Below, one piece after another: positions 26,201 through 41,200 of a DNA stretch of 64,000 nt. This DNA is from Rhyacichthys aspro (taxonomy: Eukaryota; Chordata; Actinopteri; Gobiiformes; Rhyacichthyidae): NCBI GenBank assembly GCA_036850595.1, contig CM072153.1, positions 18,928,169 through 18,992,168 of the forward strand, written 5' to 3'. Positions within the stretch are counted from its first letter, which is position 1; every line of letters starts with the position of its first letter. Both the position numbers and the translations under genes were made by a program. The notes beneath the pieces are model-generated. The model did not search any database, was not told the origin of the DNA, and was given only the letters and a program-made list of their open reading frames with translations.

Positions 26201-29200
26201 GGCCATTTGGTCATGACCCAGAGCACCCCCTGCCCTTAACCCTCCGTCAGGGTGAGGACAAACAGCAATGGGGAAAAAGAGGACCACAGAAGATGGAAGG
26301 ACAGACACAAATAGATGGAAACAACAAACAAATAAACACAAGATATGTAGATGTACAATACCAATATTTTATTATATTGGCAGAGTGGGCAGACTTCAGA
26401 AAGTTTAGAGTCTGGGCAGTGAATGTGGTGTAATGTTCAGGGTCCACAGCCAGCATCAGCTCCTGCTATCACTGCTATCACTGCTATTAATGCACTGATC
26501 CATCTGTCAGTCTCTCGTTCCATCCTTCACTCACTCATGAACAAGACAAAATACTTCAACTCCTCAACTTGAGGCAGAAACTGTCAAAAGGACTAGCCAC
26601 CCTTTTGATTGAGAACCACAGACTTGGACGAACAGACTTCTTCTTCTTTAGAGTAATATTCAAATGTAATCTTAGCTGAGACGTCCTTGGCCTCCTTGAA
26701 GTCTCCACAAAAAATAATGATTTGTTACTTGTGGGTTTGGAGACTTTGGTGATAATTTTGCTGTTTTAGTATTTATTTCAAACAGAGAATACATCGAGTA
26801 ACAGAACGGGGACTGAAATGGAGCAAGCAGCTGGGATTTGAACCCTGGTCGTTCTGTACCATGTAAACTAGACTAATGGTCTGTACACAGCTTTTTTATT
26901 GATTTGTTTTTGTTTGAAAGCACTTTGCGAGTGGACACAGGCCCCAAACACAGACAAAATGTACATTACGAAAAAAATTTATATGTTTACTTTGGCTCTC
27001 TTCTCTTTTTTATTTTGGTACTTTTCTCTTTTAGATTCCCACAGATGAAACACAGCTTTTATGAGAAAACCCACCGCAGGCTGCTCATGTCCCTCGCAGC
27101 AAAGTGAAGAGAGATATTTGAACAGGCCATTGATTTCTCGCTCTGCCCTCTCCACTAACGCTCTCTTTGAGTGTGTCTCTGTAGTGTTTATTGACGTTGT
27201 TGGCTGCTGTGTAATTATTCCCATCAGGACAGCAGCACTGTGTTCTCTAATGACACCATTAGGGTCTACAGCAAAGCACACACAGCAAATTAACAGCCTA
27301 CTTATTACTGAGATAACACCTCAAAGGGATTTTCTCATTATGTGTGCAATACTTTGACTTTACATCCAACAGCGTTTGAAGACACACACTGCAAAATTAT
27401 GCACATGATATTTACAGAACAATACCAAAACAGTTATCTTTAATACAAAAATAACTAGATATGCCTCTTCCTTGTCTCTCCCAGTGTTACGCCTTGTGCC
27501 ACACAAATAATATATTACAAGGAGTGTGTTTTTTTTGCGTTATCTAACCAAAAGGTGACTATTATTAGTGGGTATTATATTTAAAGGTGCAGTGTGTTGT
27601 TTTTGGTGACATTACAAATTGCAGTTACACACTTTATCCTGCTGTGATATTCTGTTGAACATAAACACTTTCATACACATCGTCATAGATCATCAATTTT
27701 CTTTTGAAATATAGTGAAACACATATATTTACAATAGATTTCCTAATCTTTCATGCAACACTGTTTGTTCAGATGAGAAAAGAGTATGTATTTCTTTTTT
27801 CTGTGACTCCTCCACTGGGTTACATGGAGCTTTAAATGTGTTATTAAGATATAAAAATACACTACAGTGTAAACATAATTTTGAGTGCACATTTAAATAA
27901 TCATGGGACCTGTGTGTTTAGGCACCGCTGCTTCGTGTAATCCTCATGGACTTTTTTCTGTTCTAGGACCATGGACAGCTCAAAGTACCTCTGTCCAACG
28001 TTAGTCACTCTTTCCCTTCTTTTGAAAAAGAAAATAAAAACGATGGTATCTAGTTAATTTAAATTTTAAATCATTAACTCTTCTATAAATCATGAGGCAT
28101 TTATTTCTAGTTCCTTCAACCCATGGACACTTTATTTTGATTGGAAATGTTGGTCCATAGGTTTTAAAAGTTCCAGGCTTGTAGATTTTATTTCTATGTT
28201 GTGTATCGTATATTGAACGAAACATGCTCACAATGGCCTTTGAGTCTTAGATGTTTCACCTGCTGCTCCAGTCGGCATGTTCCCACTTTAACTAATGGAC
28301 TTGAAAGTTATATACTGTGGTAATATCATAATTCATCATTTTTAGGATGTTATAAAAAGTTTTAAAAAAAAATGTGATGAAGAGAAAGCGTCTGACCACA
28401 TTCTGCTGGATTTGTCTCTTGAGATTATGCAGTATCCTGTTCTATCCTGTTTCTGCAGTCAAACAACATTTATGATTGTTGATAGCTTTTGTTGTAATGT
28501 TGAAGTTTAGTTGCACAGCAGCAGGGAAGCAGTCTCTTATCAATCCCCATTTTATATCCATCGCTCACACTTACATCTGGATAAAATACAACAAAGCCAT
28601 GTCACTTAAAGATGTTTCTGTTGCTTTATCCGCAGCAAACACTTAAACACCACAATGACTTTGAAATTTTCCCGCAAAGCTGTTTTTTACGATTTAAAAT
28701 ACAGTTCAAATCTCTATTTAGTTTTCATTTACCACAGTCTGATACAGTCGCCCCCAAAATCACATCTGTCACCTTTAATTGAATCCAAATTCTTGACCCT
28801 TCCTGTGCAGCCTCGGGGCAGCTTCAGAAAAGTATCTCACGGATCTAATTAACCCTGTGGCCCGCGGCTGGACTGACCGCCACATCTCATCCAAAACTGT
28901 CTGACTTTTGTGAGAAATACTGCTGACGGACAGACGGCAGTTTAACCCCGAGCCGCGATGATGTAACATCCCGAAAGGAACAAAAATACTCTAAAAAGGA
29001 CAAAAGTGCTGATTCGCCGCGGTCTGGTCGGATGGATTTTAATATTTTAATCAGGCCTTGGTGTGTTTCTCAGAGTTAAATCCTCTTTGTGTGGCATTAC
29101 TTCACTTCCTCCTGTGATTTATAATAACTGCAGAGGTCATTTTGTTTCTAATCTGCTTCTGCTCCAATCTCCAAAGTAAATATGGCTCTGCAAAATGATT

Positions 29201-32200
29201 TGAACAAACAACAGCCGCCTGATAATCGGATTCATCTGAAGACGGGTTCATCGGCAAGGACACTTTGTTTTCTCCTCAGAGTTGGAAAAGAGGAGGAGGA
29301 ATTTATTGCTACGTTAAGTTCAGCTAATTTGAACTCCAGTTTTGATTGTTGTTGGACTGATGGTGTATTTTCACCAATGTACGCACAATAATCTTTTTGC
29401 TGCTCTTTTCTCATTTGGTCTGAAAGGCCTCTAACACTCTCCTTGAAACTTCCATCATTATATCTTCTCTGGAACAAATATTTTTTTCGATTTTTGCATT
29501 GTCATTAAAGCAGTGGGGTGTATTTTTTATAACACACATCGCTCCAGTGCTTTACTCTCTCTGTGTCTGATTTGAGAAATGGGTTTCTCTAAATCCAATA
29601 ACTTTAAATTCACCCACTCAATCCACTTCAGTTAAACAACATCTCCATTGAATTCCTATAACGGGACTCTTTTTAAACGCTCACAAAGCTGAAATTAGTC
29701 AAGTGAATTTAAATCAATGGGTTTGGAAAGCGCTGACAGCTGGAGACTAAACGATGTGAATATGAGGCGTGTTCATTTTTCCAGAGGCGGTCCAGTGGAG
29801 CCGAGCCCAGACCGAGTCGTATTAAACCCAGAGTCACCTGAAGGACAGTTTTTACAGGGGTTTGAGGACTTTAGTGGCCCATAATGGTGCTGCTGTTGCT
29901 GTATCAAAGCTAATTACACCAATAAACCAGCGGTCTGAGCTGTTAAACAGTTTTAATGTGTAATCCAATCTAATTCCCGTCTGAACTGGTCTAAACCCGG
30001 CTTCTGAGGAGACTGAGGTCCTCTGTGCAGGAAGATGCACTACCACAGATCCTTCAAACCAGTTTCTTTAGACTATAACACTCATGTACAGCACTAATTC
30101 AAATAATCCTGTTCAGTATGTTCTTTCCCTTGATTACTTTGTATATACTTATAAAGATTGTTTTTGTTTTTGCATTGTTAAAATACCTCACCCTGCTCTT
30201 CACTTGCTTTGTCATTCTGTTTTTAAAAGTAATGTATATCCTGTTTTATCCTGTTATATATTTTTATTTCACGCTCACTGTATTTTCTTACAGTGAGCTG
30301 CCATAACGAATGAATTTCCCCTTTGAAGGATCAACAAAGTCACATCTTATCTTATCTTATACCATTATACCATTGCATTTCAGTCCATCTTCTTCTCTCT
30401 TCTCCTCCCGACTTTGCATTAGATCTGTCCCTACTTCAACTTCATTTGTAAAACTACACCAGCCGTTTTACTTCTACTTAGTTAAAGCTTCTGTTTTTTA
30501 CACTCATTTTACATTTTCTCTTTTTAATTAAATCTTGTCAGTTGTTAAATGAGATAATATTTAAAAAAGTGTGAGTCGTGTAAGATGAAGTGGAAGTACT
30601 TTAACTTTTGGCTTTGACAGTAAGGGCAAAACTTAAAGAAAATATTTTATAAGTTGATGTTTGTCCTAATGTTTTCCTAGATATGCAATATATTATCCAG
30701 TTTTAAGAGCTGAGAGAATTACATGTGATTTGCAATGTATTGTTGACGATTGTGATGAGGATTTGAGTGGCCATCCTTTTTTGTTTGGTCAATCTACAAT
30801 GTCAAGATTGCAACTGGTGGGAAAAGGGCAAAAAAAAGCACATTCAGTGTAAATATTTGAAAATCTATTAAATAAAAATTTTCTTTTTATAATAAGAATT
30901 TATTTAAACAATTTAGAAACAAAATACAGTTAGTTGGTGAAAAGTTCTGTGCAAAATGTTGTGTTCGGAAGTTTGTTTGCTTTGGGCAGTTGTACAAACA
31001 GAAACACTGGGTTCAATGGAGCTTTAAGAGTCTAATTTTATGACAAAATGTTTTCACTTTGCACTTTGCACTGTAGGCTACAACATTTTACACATTGTTC
31101 CTTTAAACGACATGTAACGGTCCATACCTGACTGTAATTAGACGTGCATTACACCGACCCTGTCCTGCCGCTCGATAATCATGTTTAAAGCTTTGCTCAA
31201 AGGGAAACGCTCGACCGATCCAGGCTCTGTGTCAGCTCTGGATCGATGCCGTCATTAAAAGCTGATTAACAGCAGTGGCATCTGATGAAGCTGTGATACG
31301 GGTGTTTACGTAGCTCTGGAGGGATGTGAACGCGTCTCAGACCTTATCTGTTATCTGTCTTCGGACGCTCGCCTCGCCGGGCCCCTGTCGTCTCTTTATT
31401 AGAGCCACACAGGCCTGTTGCTGCTGGAGGCTGGGGGTTATAGACGCTTATTGATTCTTATGCTCAGTGGATAAATAGTGCCACTGTTTGGAGCTCAGTG
31501 CAGTAATATTGATGTTTTTTTTCCCATTCTTTTCAAGTTGAATCCAATTAGAGCAGTTTTTCATAATATTTTGCTGGTTTGAGCATTGATTTTTATTCCA
31601 GTTGCAGTCATGTTGTGTTAGAGAGACAACCAAAGACCAAGGAACCAAGCAAATCTTAAACTCAAAGGCCACTGAGGCACTGAAGGCTGCTATTTTACCC
31701 AAGGAAAAGAGTCCATTGTCCCGGCAGGCTTAAAAGATTTCATGAAGGTCTAAGAAGAAACATTTAAAGAACCACTGCATCTGCTGCTTCTTTCCTTGTT
31801 AACCTTGAAACTGAAAACGTTAATCATAACAACAACAAACATAAATGCTACTAATCAGATGCTTAACAAACATATTAACGCAATAAAAGTTTACTGTATT
31901 AAATAAATACACATCTAGAAATGGCTCCAACCGGTGGTGTGTGTTTTTTAGATGAGTATAATGAATTTTATTGTCTTTTACATATAAAACAATCCCAGCC
32001 CAAACAGACAAGACAAGAGACCAAAGACCAGTAGAAGCTTCTGGAGAACTCAGATCTAAATAAATAAAAAAAAAAAAAACATTTGTGTTACTTCCAGAAG
32101 CTAAACCCAAAGGCCATATACATGCCCAGAGTAAATGGATTTTCCCACTGTAATATACTTACAATTAACAATGGGATGAAATATAGATGAAGTTAAAATC

Positions 32201-35200
32201 TCTGGTTCATGGCCAAGTTACAATTTATCTTTTATTTTTAAACATGTCTCTTATCAATATGTACTTGGTCAATACAGACATTTTTTCCTCAAAGTAAGAA
32301 AATCCATGTGCCTTACTTATGCTGAATGTGCAGTTTTATGCTTGTTTTGTTTTCTAATACCACCTCTTCCTCTCTTTTCTTTTCTCAGATCAGATCACGA
32401 GACGGAGTATGACAGATTTCCAGACGAGCGCTACAGCAGGTACACCAGCCTTTATTCATTGTGTTTGCTATGATCCAACAGTTATAATTGGCATTTATTG
32501 TAGTCTTCAGTCTGAATATGTGGGTCTATACTCTGGCTGAGGCTGACTGAATTTGATCAGAGCGTGAGAAAACCTGGCAGAGCTTGTTTGAAAGTTGGAG
32601 ACGCACTTTGTTCTTGCTCCAAACACGAAGCACCCGCCCGCCTTGACCTCGCAAGTCATCTCAATTTTTTTTACCGTTTGAGTGACTCAGACTTCACATT
32701 TGGAGCTGAAAGCAAGGAAATGGTTCTGTTCCTTCGAATCTGAACCACCTCTAGTCTCCATTTGACTGTGACGTTCGCGGCCCCGGTCGTTTTCTGTTTG
32801 AGGCGGCGCTCCTTCTCCGCTGAGTGCTGTTTACGAGGAGGTACAGGAGCCGTGAGTGGTTCCCAGCTTGACCTTGTGTGGAGCTTTCAGTCGAAGGAGG
32901 AGGTATTTTTTGAAGATGCTGCTGGGCTTTTCTCCGCCTTCTTTCGACTCCTACATTTATTGTGCACAGCGATAAAACGCATGCAGAGAGAAGGGCGACA
33001 GAAGGGCACACTATAGACATCTAGTGACACTGTACTGTTGTATTTGGATTTTTTCAGCCTAAAAGAAAGAAGTTAATGCTGTTCTTCTTTTATCTGGATT
33101 TTCTCTGAAATGAAATGGGATTGTCCACTGCTTTCAGAATATGGAACCAAATGTCTTTAAGACCAATGACAAGGGAAAAATAAAATGAAATACGCTTTAT
33201 ATGCTTTCTGTAAATAAAGCAGATCTTAAATAGACGTCAAAAAAAGAAAACAGAGTGAATTGAGTCACTTTTGGAAAATGTGTTTTCTGTAAATTGTCAG
33301 AACTTGATGTTTTGACAAATTTCAAAGTAAGATCCATCTTTATAACCTTTATATCTATGTAAAGGTTTGTAAATTGAGTGTAAAAGTCAAGTATATAACA
33401 TTAATGCTACAATTGGACAAGCTTGTCTTTTGCCTTTCAGTCTAAAAAGTTGCATTTGTTGATTTAAAGAAGCACCGCGTGGCTTTTAACCCAAAAATAT
33501 ATATTCTCACTCTTATTTTGATTGCTCTAAGTGATGAGATCAGCCTTTTCCTTTTACTTGGGTACATTTTGGAATTACTTTCACTTTTTTAAGAAACAAG
33601 AGTAACTTAAATATTGATGAGAAGCAGTAGTAATAATAGTAGTAGAAGTATTATACTAAACTTCTTTTTCCTAAGATAGTAACTCTAGAATATTAATACT
33701 AGAACTACTACTTCCACTGAATAATATTGTTTTAAAGTAACGCCCTTAACTTGAGCACAGACTTTGCCCGCTTTACTCAGAGTGAATGTATTTATAACAG
33801 TCTCTTATCTACGGCTGATACGTCCCACTTCTACAGAGCCTTTAAGATGGACTTATGGACTAAAGATTACAATAAAAGGCCTTTTAGAATGAAGTGATAA
33901 ATGAAGAGACTTTGAAAACTGAGATTTAAAGAAAAACTTTTTAGAGTGTGTCCAATTAATCTAAAGCAAACTGATTTAAAGCGGCTCTGATGCAGGAAAC
34001 GAAGTGGAGTGTAACTAATAAAGTCTTTTTAAGTCAATTATTTTCAATTAAAACAGCTCTGAGGCAGAAAATACAGAAAATAATTGTCTCCTTTCTCAAG
34101 TTTTCAGTCCTTAGCTCACGGATATTGGTTAAAAAGCTAAACTAGAGTCATCCACTGTTGTTTGAATTAAAGTGAGTGAAATGTAGGCTATCGTTTATTT
34201 ATATTCAGTAAAAGCAGACATTGTTTTCCCAGCTAGGATCATATGTGAAGCAGCAGAGGTATAATCTAAGCTGCAGATTCGATCGTCTCTGAGTTTTCTT
34301 GGACGATGACGGAGCCACACGCAGCGAGGCTCAACTGAACTCAGATCAGAAATTACAAGCCGAGAGGCAGAAATGATTTATATCCAACTGAACACGTTCT
34401 TTCAGTAAATTGTCGACTCTTTCAAACCAAATTGCCGTAGTTGCACATTTCCTCGACAGACTGTTTGTTGTTTTTGCTCAGTTGTCAGAATGTGCTGAGT
34501 CGTGTGTTTGTCCAAATGAGAGCCGTGTCACCTTCGCTGCCGTCAGACGCTTCAGGCTCAGAATAAACTCCGGCGCTTTGTAAATGTTTTAACAACAGCA
34601 GGAAAATTTACTCTATTGATTTTTTTTGTGCAGACAGTTACAATAGTGAAATAGGAAAGTGGGGCCCAAGCCGAACAGTCATTTAACAAAAACATCACCT
34701 TGACTCATTTATATTTTAATTACTTGAAGCCAATAGTTCATTCATTCATTCATCTTCTACCGCTTATCCCACTCGTGGGGTCGCGGGTGGCTGGAGCCTA
34801 TCCCAGCAGCTTTGGGCCTTAGGCGGGGTACACCCTGGACAGTGGCCAGTTCGTCACAGGGCTGACACTTAGACGTACATTGACAGACAACCATTCACTC
34901 TCACATTCATCCACTAGGGGCACTTTAGAGTCACCAATTCACCTATACATGCATGTCTTTGGACGGTGGGAGGAAGCCGGAGATCCCGGAGAGAACCCAC
35001 GGTGACACGGGGAGGACATGCAGACTCCTCACAGAAAGACCAGAGTTAGCCAATGATGTTTTGGGTTGGCTACAATCAGCCAACGATGTTTTGGGTCGGC
35101 CGGGATTCGAACTCACAACCTTCTTGCTGTGAAGCAGGAGCGCTAACCACTCTGCTACCGTGCACCCAAGCCAATAAAGTTTAAAAATCCAATTAATCCA

Positions 35201-38200
35201 ATTTAAAATCATCTAAATTTATTTAAAAGAGCTGAGCAGGAGGGGAAAAGACAAATTGTTTTACTAAATAGCTTTTGTAAAATGTAGGCTGAACGGGGAT
35301 GAAATGGCCAAAATCACCAAAAATAGTCCAAACTGCCGAGAGGGAAGAGCATGAAACAGTTCTCAAATCCACACAGCTTAGAGTAAAATCCATTGTGGTA
35401 AAATAACTTCGAACCTGATCAAAAAGTTTCAGGAAGTTGTAAAACTGCTATTGTAGCTCCAAGTTAAGTCCCTTTGTCCTCAAAGCAGGGAGGAATAAGC
35501 ACAATGTCTCACCGTTATTAGCTCCAACTCTGCTCATGGTTTTGGGGCTGAAATCCACTCAGAGGAGAAGAGATGTGTGTCCTTCTGGCATCACTGATGC
35601 TGAATGCCAAAAACTTCCCAGACAGATTTCCTTTTTTAGTTTTTATACTCCTCTGTTTGAAGATGCCCCTCTTGTAAAGTTGTTTCTCAGTTCCATACCA
35701 TTTTAGGAATTAAACCATAACTTTAATATTGTATTGGTTACATTCGAAGGCCTTTAGTGACCACCCCAGACATTTTTCCCTTCAGGCCTTCACACAGTTC
35801 CTCTTTGTCTCTACCTTACTGTTAATACCACTTCATACTATTCCCCCTTTTACAAAAAAACAACAAATAATACGTTAACGTTATCATTCTGATTAAAGAA
35901 ATGCTACAAAATCAATCAATCCCTCTTTAAATGATAATACGTCATACTCATTTTATGTGAAAAAGTAGTTTAAGTAAAATCCTCTCATTTTGCTTCGTAC
36001 CTTCTGTGCTGCATTTGGAGCCAGTCAGAGACCTCGATCCCATTTGACACTGTGCAATGAACAGTTTTGGAGCTGGTGCTTCAGCTACAGCCTTGGTATT
36101 TCAGACAGTCCTAACAGGGATAAACTAACACAACTAAATGCAATCAATCAAACGCTCATGTCTTGTGTCTTAGGGGTGTCCTCCTGGTGGGTTCTCTCTG
36201 GGTCCAGCATCCTCCCACCGTCCAAAGACATTCACGTGCAGATGAATTGGTGAATCAAAATTGCCCCAAGAGAATGAATGTGAGAGTAAATGTCTGTGTC
36301 TAAGTATGACCAGCCATTGTCCAGAGTGTACCCCGCCTCAGGCCCAAAGCTGCTGGGTTAGGCTCCAGTGACCCATGACCCTCAATGGGACTAAGCAGCA
36401 GAAGAAGATGAGTGTCTTTTGTCTTTCAAAGCTCATGAGAAATACAGTTTAGAAGATGTAAACACCCTCTCAACAGTAAGTCCTTTAGATAATATTTTGC
36501 TGTCATTCATGAGATTCACAATTTGAGTTTTGGTCCATTTAAGGCACATTAAGCACATTATAATTTAGTGCTGAAGGTAACGTCACAGTCTCATGTTGGT
36601 CTCTGTAAACTCTGGTCTCGGTGATGAATTGGTCTCATTAGTTAAAGTCTGGTTGAGGGATGTTGGAGTTTACAAAGTCAGCTCTAGAGACTGAGACTGA
36701 TGGCATGTCACAGATGCTAACTCTGTGTCCAAACGTGAAATTTAAACATATGTTGCATGAAAAGTTTATAATCCTACGCGTCACACGTTTGACTTCGCTG
36801 CTCTCTAACAGCTGCCACATCAATGACAGGACATGAAAGTATAATTCATCGGAGACAGGTGAATGTACAGCTCAGTCCCTTCAGTCTGCACCTGCTCAAA
36901 GTGAAACAAGGTGAATATAAAACACACTTTCATTCACTCACTTGACTTTGAGACCGAGGTTAACTCCGAACAAATGGAGTAAACTCACAGTCAGAGTCTG
37001 AACACAGAACAGTGCCCCACGGAGGAGGAAGTGACCGGGTTTATGTATTTAAGGAACATTTTAGGGGACACTTTTGCATATGTTTCCTATTTTATACCTA
37101 TATTTAATGTTATTTTCTCTCACTCTAGTCTTAAGGCTAACCCCATTCATTGTCCACTGCTGTAAAACTGCAAACTAAGGTGCAAGGTACTATTTTTTTT
37201 GTCCCAGATCAAACAAAATTAGGGGAATATCGTTTATTTTTACTCTACATATGATTTTTAGCCTGAGAGCACATGTCCTGGGAATTACTGGTTATTTCCA
37301 AAATTGCCCAGAGACTTGATTGAGCAAGAGACACAGCAGAGAAAACAGCAAACAATCAGACTGACAGCATGAAGAACGAGTGTGCCACAGATAAACTCTG
37401 TCTGCAGTTTCTTCGTCTCCACTCTCTTCTCTTTGTTCACTCATCCGAACCGACTGCTTTGCTTTCTCTACAAATTTCAGCAAACGGCTTCACTTCACAG
37501 GCCAGGGCTCGCACTTTAATGGTAAGATGAAACTTAAGATGAAATTCAGCAGGTCTTGGAAATGCCGTTAGTAAAGGTTTTGTTGGTGCAGTGGCTTTAG
37601 GGTTAATATATTTGCCTCACAACATGAAAAGCCTTGTATTGATCCTTTTCCTGGCCATTCAGGTGTTAGATGTTAGATGTTTTTCCTTTGACCATCAAAG
37701 ACCTGAAGTTAATTTATAATGGTTGACTCATAAATAATGATGATGTTATTGTAAATAGGACTGTCCCTTTGAATCAAGTCAAATTTACAATAGAAGGAAC
37801 CATTACTCTCTAAGGCTTCCTTTAGCATCTGTGTCTTCTTCAGTTTTTTTGTGACTCTTCAACCACTGCAAAGCTTTTTGACTAAATCCCACCTTATTTA
37901 CGTTTCTTGTTACGATGGTGGCTGGAGAACAATAGCAGCAGAGGCTAATGACTATAGGCTCCAGGATAGATTACAGAGGCGCCACCAAGTGATGCTATGT
38001 GGTACTACATGTTACACCTCTGACACAGACGGTGTAGAACGAGCTCTTTAATACCTCCAGTGCTTTCAGGCAACATATTATACAGCATCTGACACAAACA
38101 CGTTACTTCAGCGACATTCAGCTTCAACTGCATGTCCATGTGTTCTCCCAGTGACATTACTTTTTCAACGTCAAACTCTTCCAAATAAACCAAATACATT

Positions 38201-41200
38201 GAGATAAATGAACAGTTTCAGCAGTGTTTTTGCAGCTGGACACTAATACACAAAGAGACTGGCTGTTACACTCTGCAGAGGCCATTTGTGTTACTTTTAT
38301 ACCTCACTACGTAACAGGAAGAATCATTACTGTGATGATGACGCAGTAGCTCAGGAGGTTGGAAGAGGTTGGATCCTCTCTCTGATCCTCGGTCCCTGGT
38401 TGTGTCCTTGGGCAAGAATGCTTTGGTGTTGGTCGAAGAGGGTATGACTGGTCAGAGGTTCTGTTGGCACCGGTTTGGCAGCCACCAGTCTGCCCCAGTG
38501 TCCAAGAAGGTCGATTAAAGTTGTTTGAATTCATGCCATTTACCATCAAATGTGACTTAGATGTGATTTTTAAACATGTCACATGCCAAATCCATAATCA
38601 TATCTGTAATAATCACCACCGTCCTGGTTTATCATGGTTTATTATTTTCAAACTGCAGTTTTATCAATCAATATTTGTCAATAATCTGATTCGTAGGAGA
38701 CCATTTGTTTTAGTGAAGTGAGGGAAGGATTAAGAGAGTCTGGTGGTTTGGATAAAGACAACTTTGGCCATTATTTTTCAAAGTGAGCTCATGTTATTAT
38801 CATACGTTTGTTTACACTGCATTGTAACCGCTGTGTAGGGATATTATACTTCAGAGATTTGTGCTGTGTCAAAATTGCTGTGTATCAGAAGTTTACAGAG
38901 ACAAATTTTGGTATTCAGTAGTTATTTTGTTTTACAGCATCCCAGTTTCACACAGAGCACACACGGCGTTGTTGAAAGCAGGTCTGAAGCGGAGGATCCC
39001 AGCAGAGTCAACACCGCCGAGCCGTAAATATTTATGGGTGTTTATCTGCTCGGCTGCAGATTATCGGCTTAGTGAAGGTAGGCTGACCCCCCTCGCCCCC
39101 CGGCCCCCCGCCTCACACACACTCACCTGTTATCCCCATGTGTCCGGACGCAGGGACGCGCCGCAGGAGCCGGGATCAAACCACTTCACAGAAATGAAAA
39201 GTTGCTGATCATATTTTAATCCCCCGCAGTGAGTCTGAACCGGTGTCGCTGCAGTAAACTACAACGTGTGACGATGCTCACAAAGTCCTTCACAGAAAAA
39301 CAGAGGAAACGGAGCTGATAAAAATAAAACCCAGCTCCACACTGAGTCTGTTCTGATCTTTCAGTTTCATAAATGCTGCAGGCTGCAAGTCGGTCTCTAA
39401 CAAGAACCGTTTGTTTCTTTCTCAATGTTTCAAACAGGGACATTTTTAGTTACAGTCTGACTATGATTTGAACCCACACATTTTAGGTCATTTTAGATGG
39501 AATATCCTCTTTTTCATGAATAATTAAGTAGAATATTTTCATTTTAACATCAAATTGCATCAGATGGACCCACTTGTAAACTACAGTCCACTCAATAATT
39601 ACTAAAAACCCGTTTTAGTCTGAACCAGTCTCAAGCTGAGCTCCTCTGAAGGACGTTCTCTGTGATCCGAACAACGACCTGAAAATACCCTTTCGTTTTT
39701 ATAAAGGTATTAAAATGATCTATAAGAGAGCTAATTGAGAATGAAAGCCCTGTTATTATTATGTGGCTGAAAGTCAAGTCAAAGTGAATCCAGTTGGTCT
39801 TAAACGCGGTGTAGCTCTTGCATTTGTCTACACTTCTGAAGTTTAGCTCAAACTTTCTCAAGGGCACATCTTCTGATACAAAACTGACCCCCCCCCATAT
39901 TCATAAATGTACAGTGGCTCTAAAGAGTACACAATACTTTCTTGTGAATCACTTTGAGGCAATTGTTATCGTGATACTGGACTTCATAAATAAAACTGAG
40001 TGAAGGAAGGGGAACCTGGAGCAGTTGCTTTTGCTGAGTACCCGGTCGTGTTTGGAAAACCTCACCAGGAACATTCCCAATCACAATGTTATCCATTTTA
40101 GAGCAACACCATTTTGTTTGTATCAAAGCAGTAAAACAGTTGTTTGTCACGCCCATAACGGCCAGTACTGCCACACCATTGGTCTGAACATGGAGCGGGT
40201 CACGAGAAATCACTCTGAGCTGTACATTTTCACAAACCTGGTGAGAATACAGCTTTAGTTCCTGATCTGGTGTCATCTAAACATTGTCATCAAACCTGTG
40301 TACATCCTTACAGCAACAAAATATAAGTAATAGACATAATACATCTTAAGAAACCTAATTTCTACCAGAAATGTGTTGGTTGTCATAATTTACTGCCAGA
40401 TGTGGACCATGGGATCAGAGGCTGATGGAGAAACTCATGCTAATAACAGGGTTTACGCCATAAAACCTGACTCCCATTGCCTTCTCTGGCTCCATTAATG
40501 ACTTCTGCAGCTTCATAATCCTTTCACACACTGAGGCTGGAGCTGGAGTGCCATGGAAACCCTGTTCATTGCATAAAACCCTTCACTTTAAACTCATCTC
40601 TGATTGATGTTACAGCAGACCCAATCAGTTATAAACGATCTTTTACCCATAACTTGACTCTAAGCCTCAATCAGGTAAACATCTTTCTCTTTATGGAGCC
40701 TTGCATTAATATTGATGCAACGTGCAGTATTACACTGGAATAGTAAATAATGGAGATATTATGTTGCAAAAAATCTGTTTTCTTTTCCAATTCAAATCAA
40801 GTTGTCTTTGATTTGTGAAGTGTTTTGGGACTCTGTGTTGACTAGACTCGTGGGACAGCAATACATATTCCCTTCAGCGTTTGTTCTGAGGCTGTGGTTG
40901 TTTAGTTCAGATGGAGTGTGCAGAGCGGAGGCTGAGAAATGACTGACAGCTCCAATTTGATGAAGAGCGTGATAGAGGAGGCAATGGGAACACAAGAGGC
41001 AGCCGTTCCTACTGCTGTCAACCTCTGGTGTCTATCAGCTCAAACATCTACAGCTGGAGGAGCCTCCTCCGCTGCAGGGAACATGAATGCACCACACAAA
41101 CACCAACATGCCTTTAATTTCAAAGGATGGCTGAATGTTATGAAGGAACGCATACAAACGCCTGAGGTGAAACGATAAACATCTGATAGCTTTTGAGATT

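Larger units (their letters stand above)
18913..32388 (+). other. Intron 2 of the RALY-like gene (13.5 kb)
   Basis: It contains a 21-mer minisatellite with an inverted arm (23336-23751), a LINE-related repeat (26085-26245), a retroelement-tail-like segment (30250-30362), and CNE-like blocks at about 22270-22620, 24040-24720, 28560-29000 and 31120-31440. No additional exon could be supported; the open frames here are short and unsupported. Confidence 0.5.

Noticed and set aside
18913..32388. Hidden RRM-coding exon in the large intron
   Set aside because: I looked for RNP1/RNP2-like peptides (K-G-F/Y-A-F-V, V-F-I-G-N-L) in all frames and saw none, though a short or diverged exon could escape the eye.
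35100..35165. tRNA-like sequence with A and B boxes
   Set aside because: It is the tRNA-derived head of the SINE, not a stand-alone tRNA gene; the sequence runs on into the repeat body.
34943..35212. 89-aa minus-strand ORF
   Set aside because: It lies inside the SINE with target-site duplication; a similar peptide appears in the older copy at 35990-36253 for the same reason.
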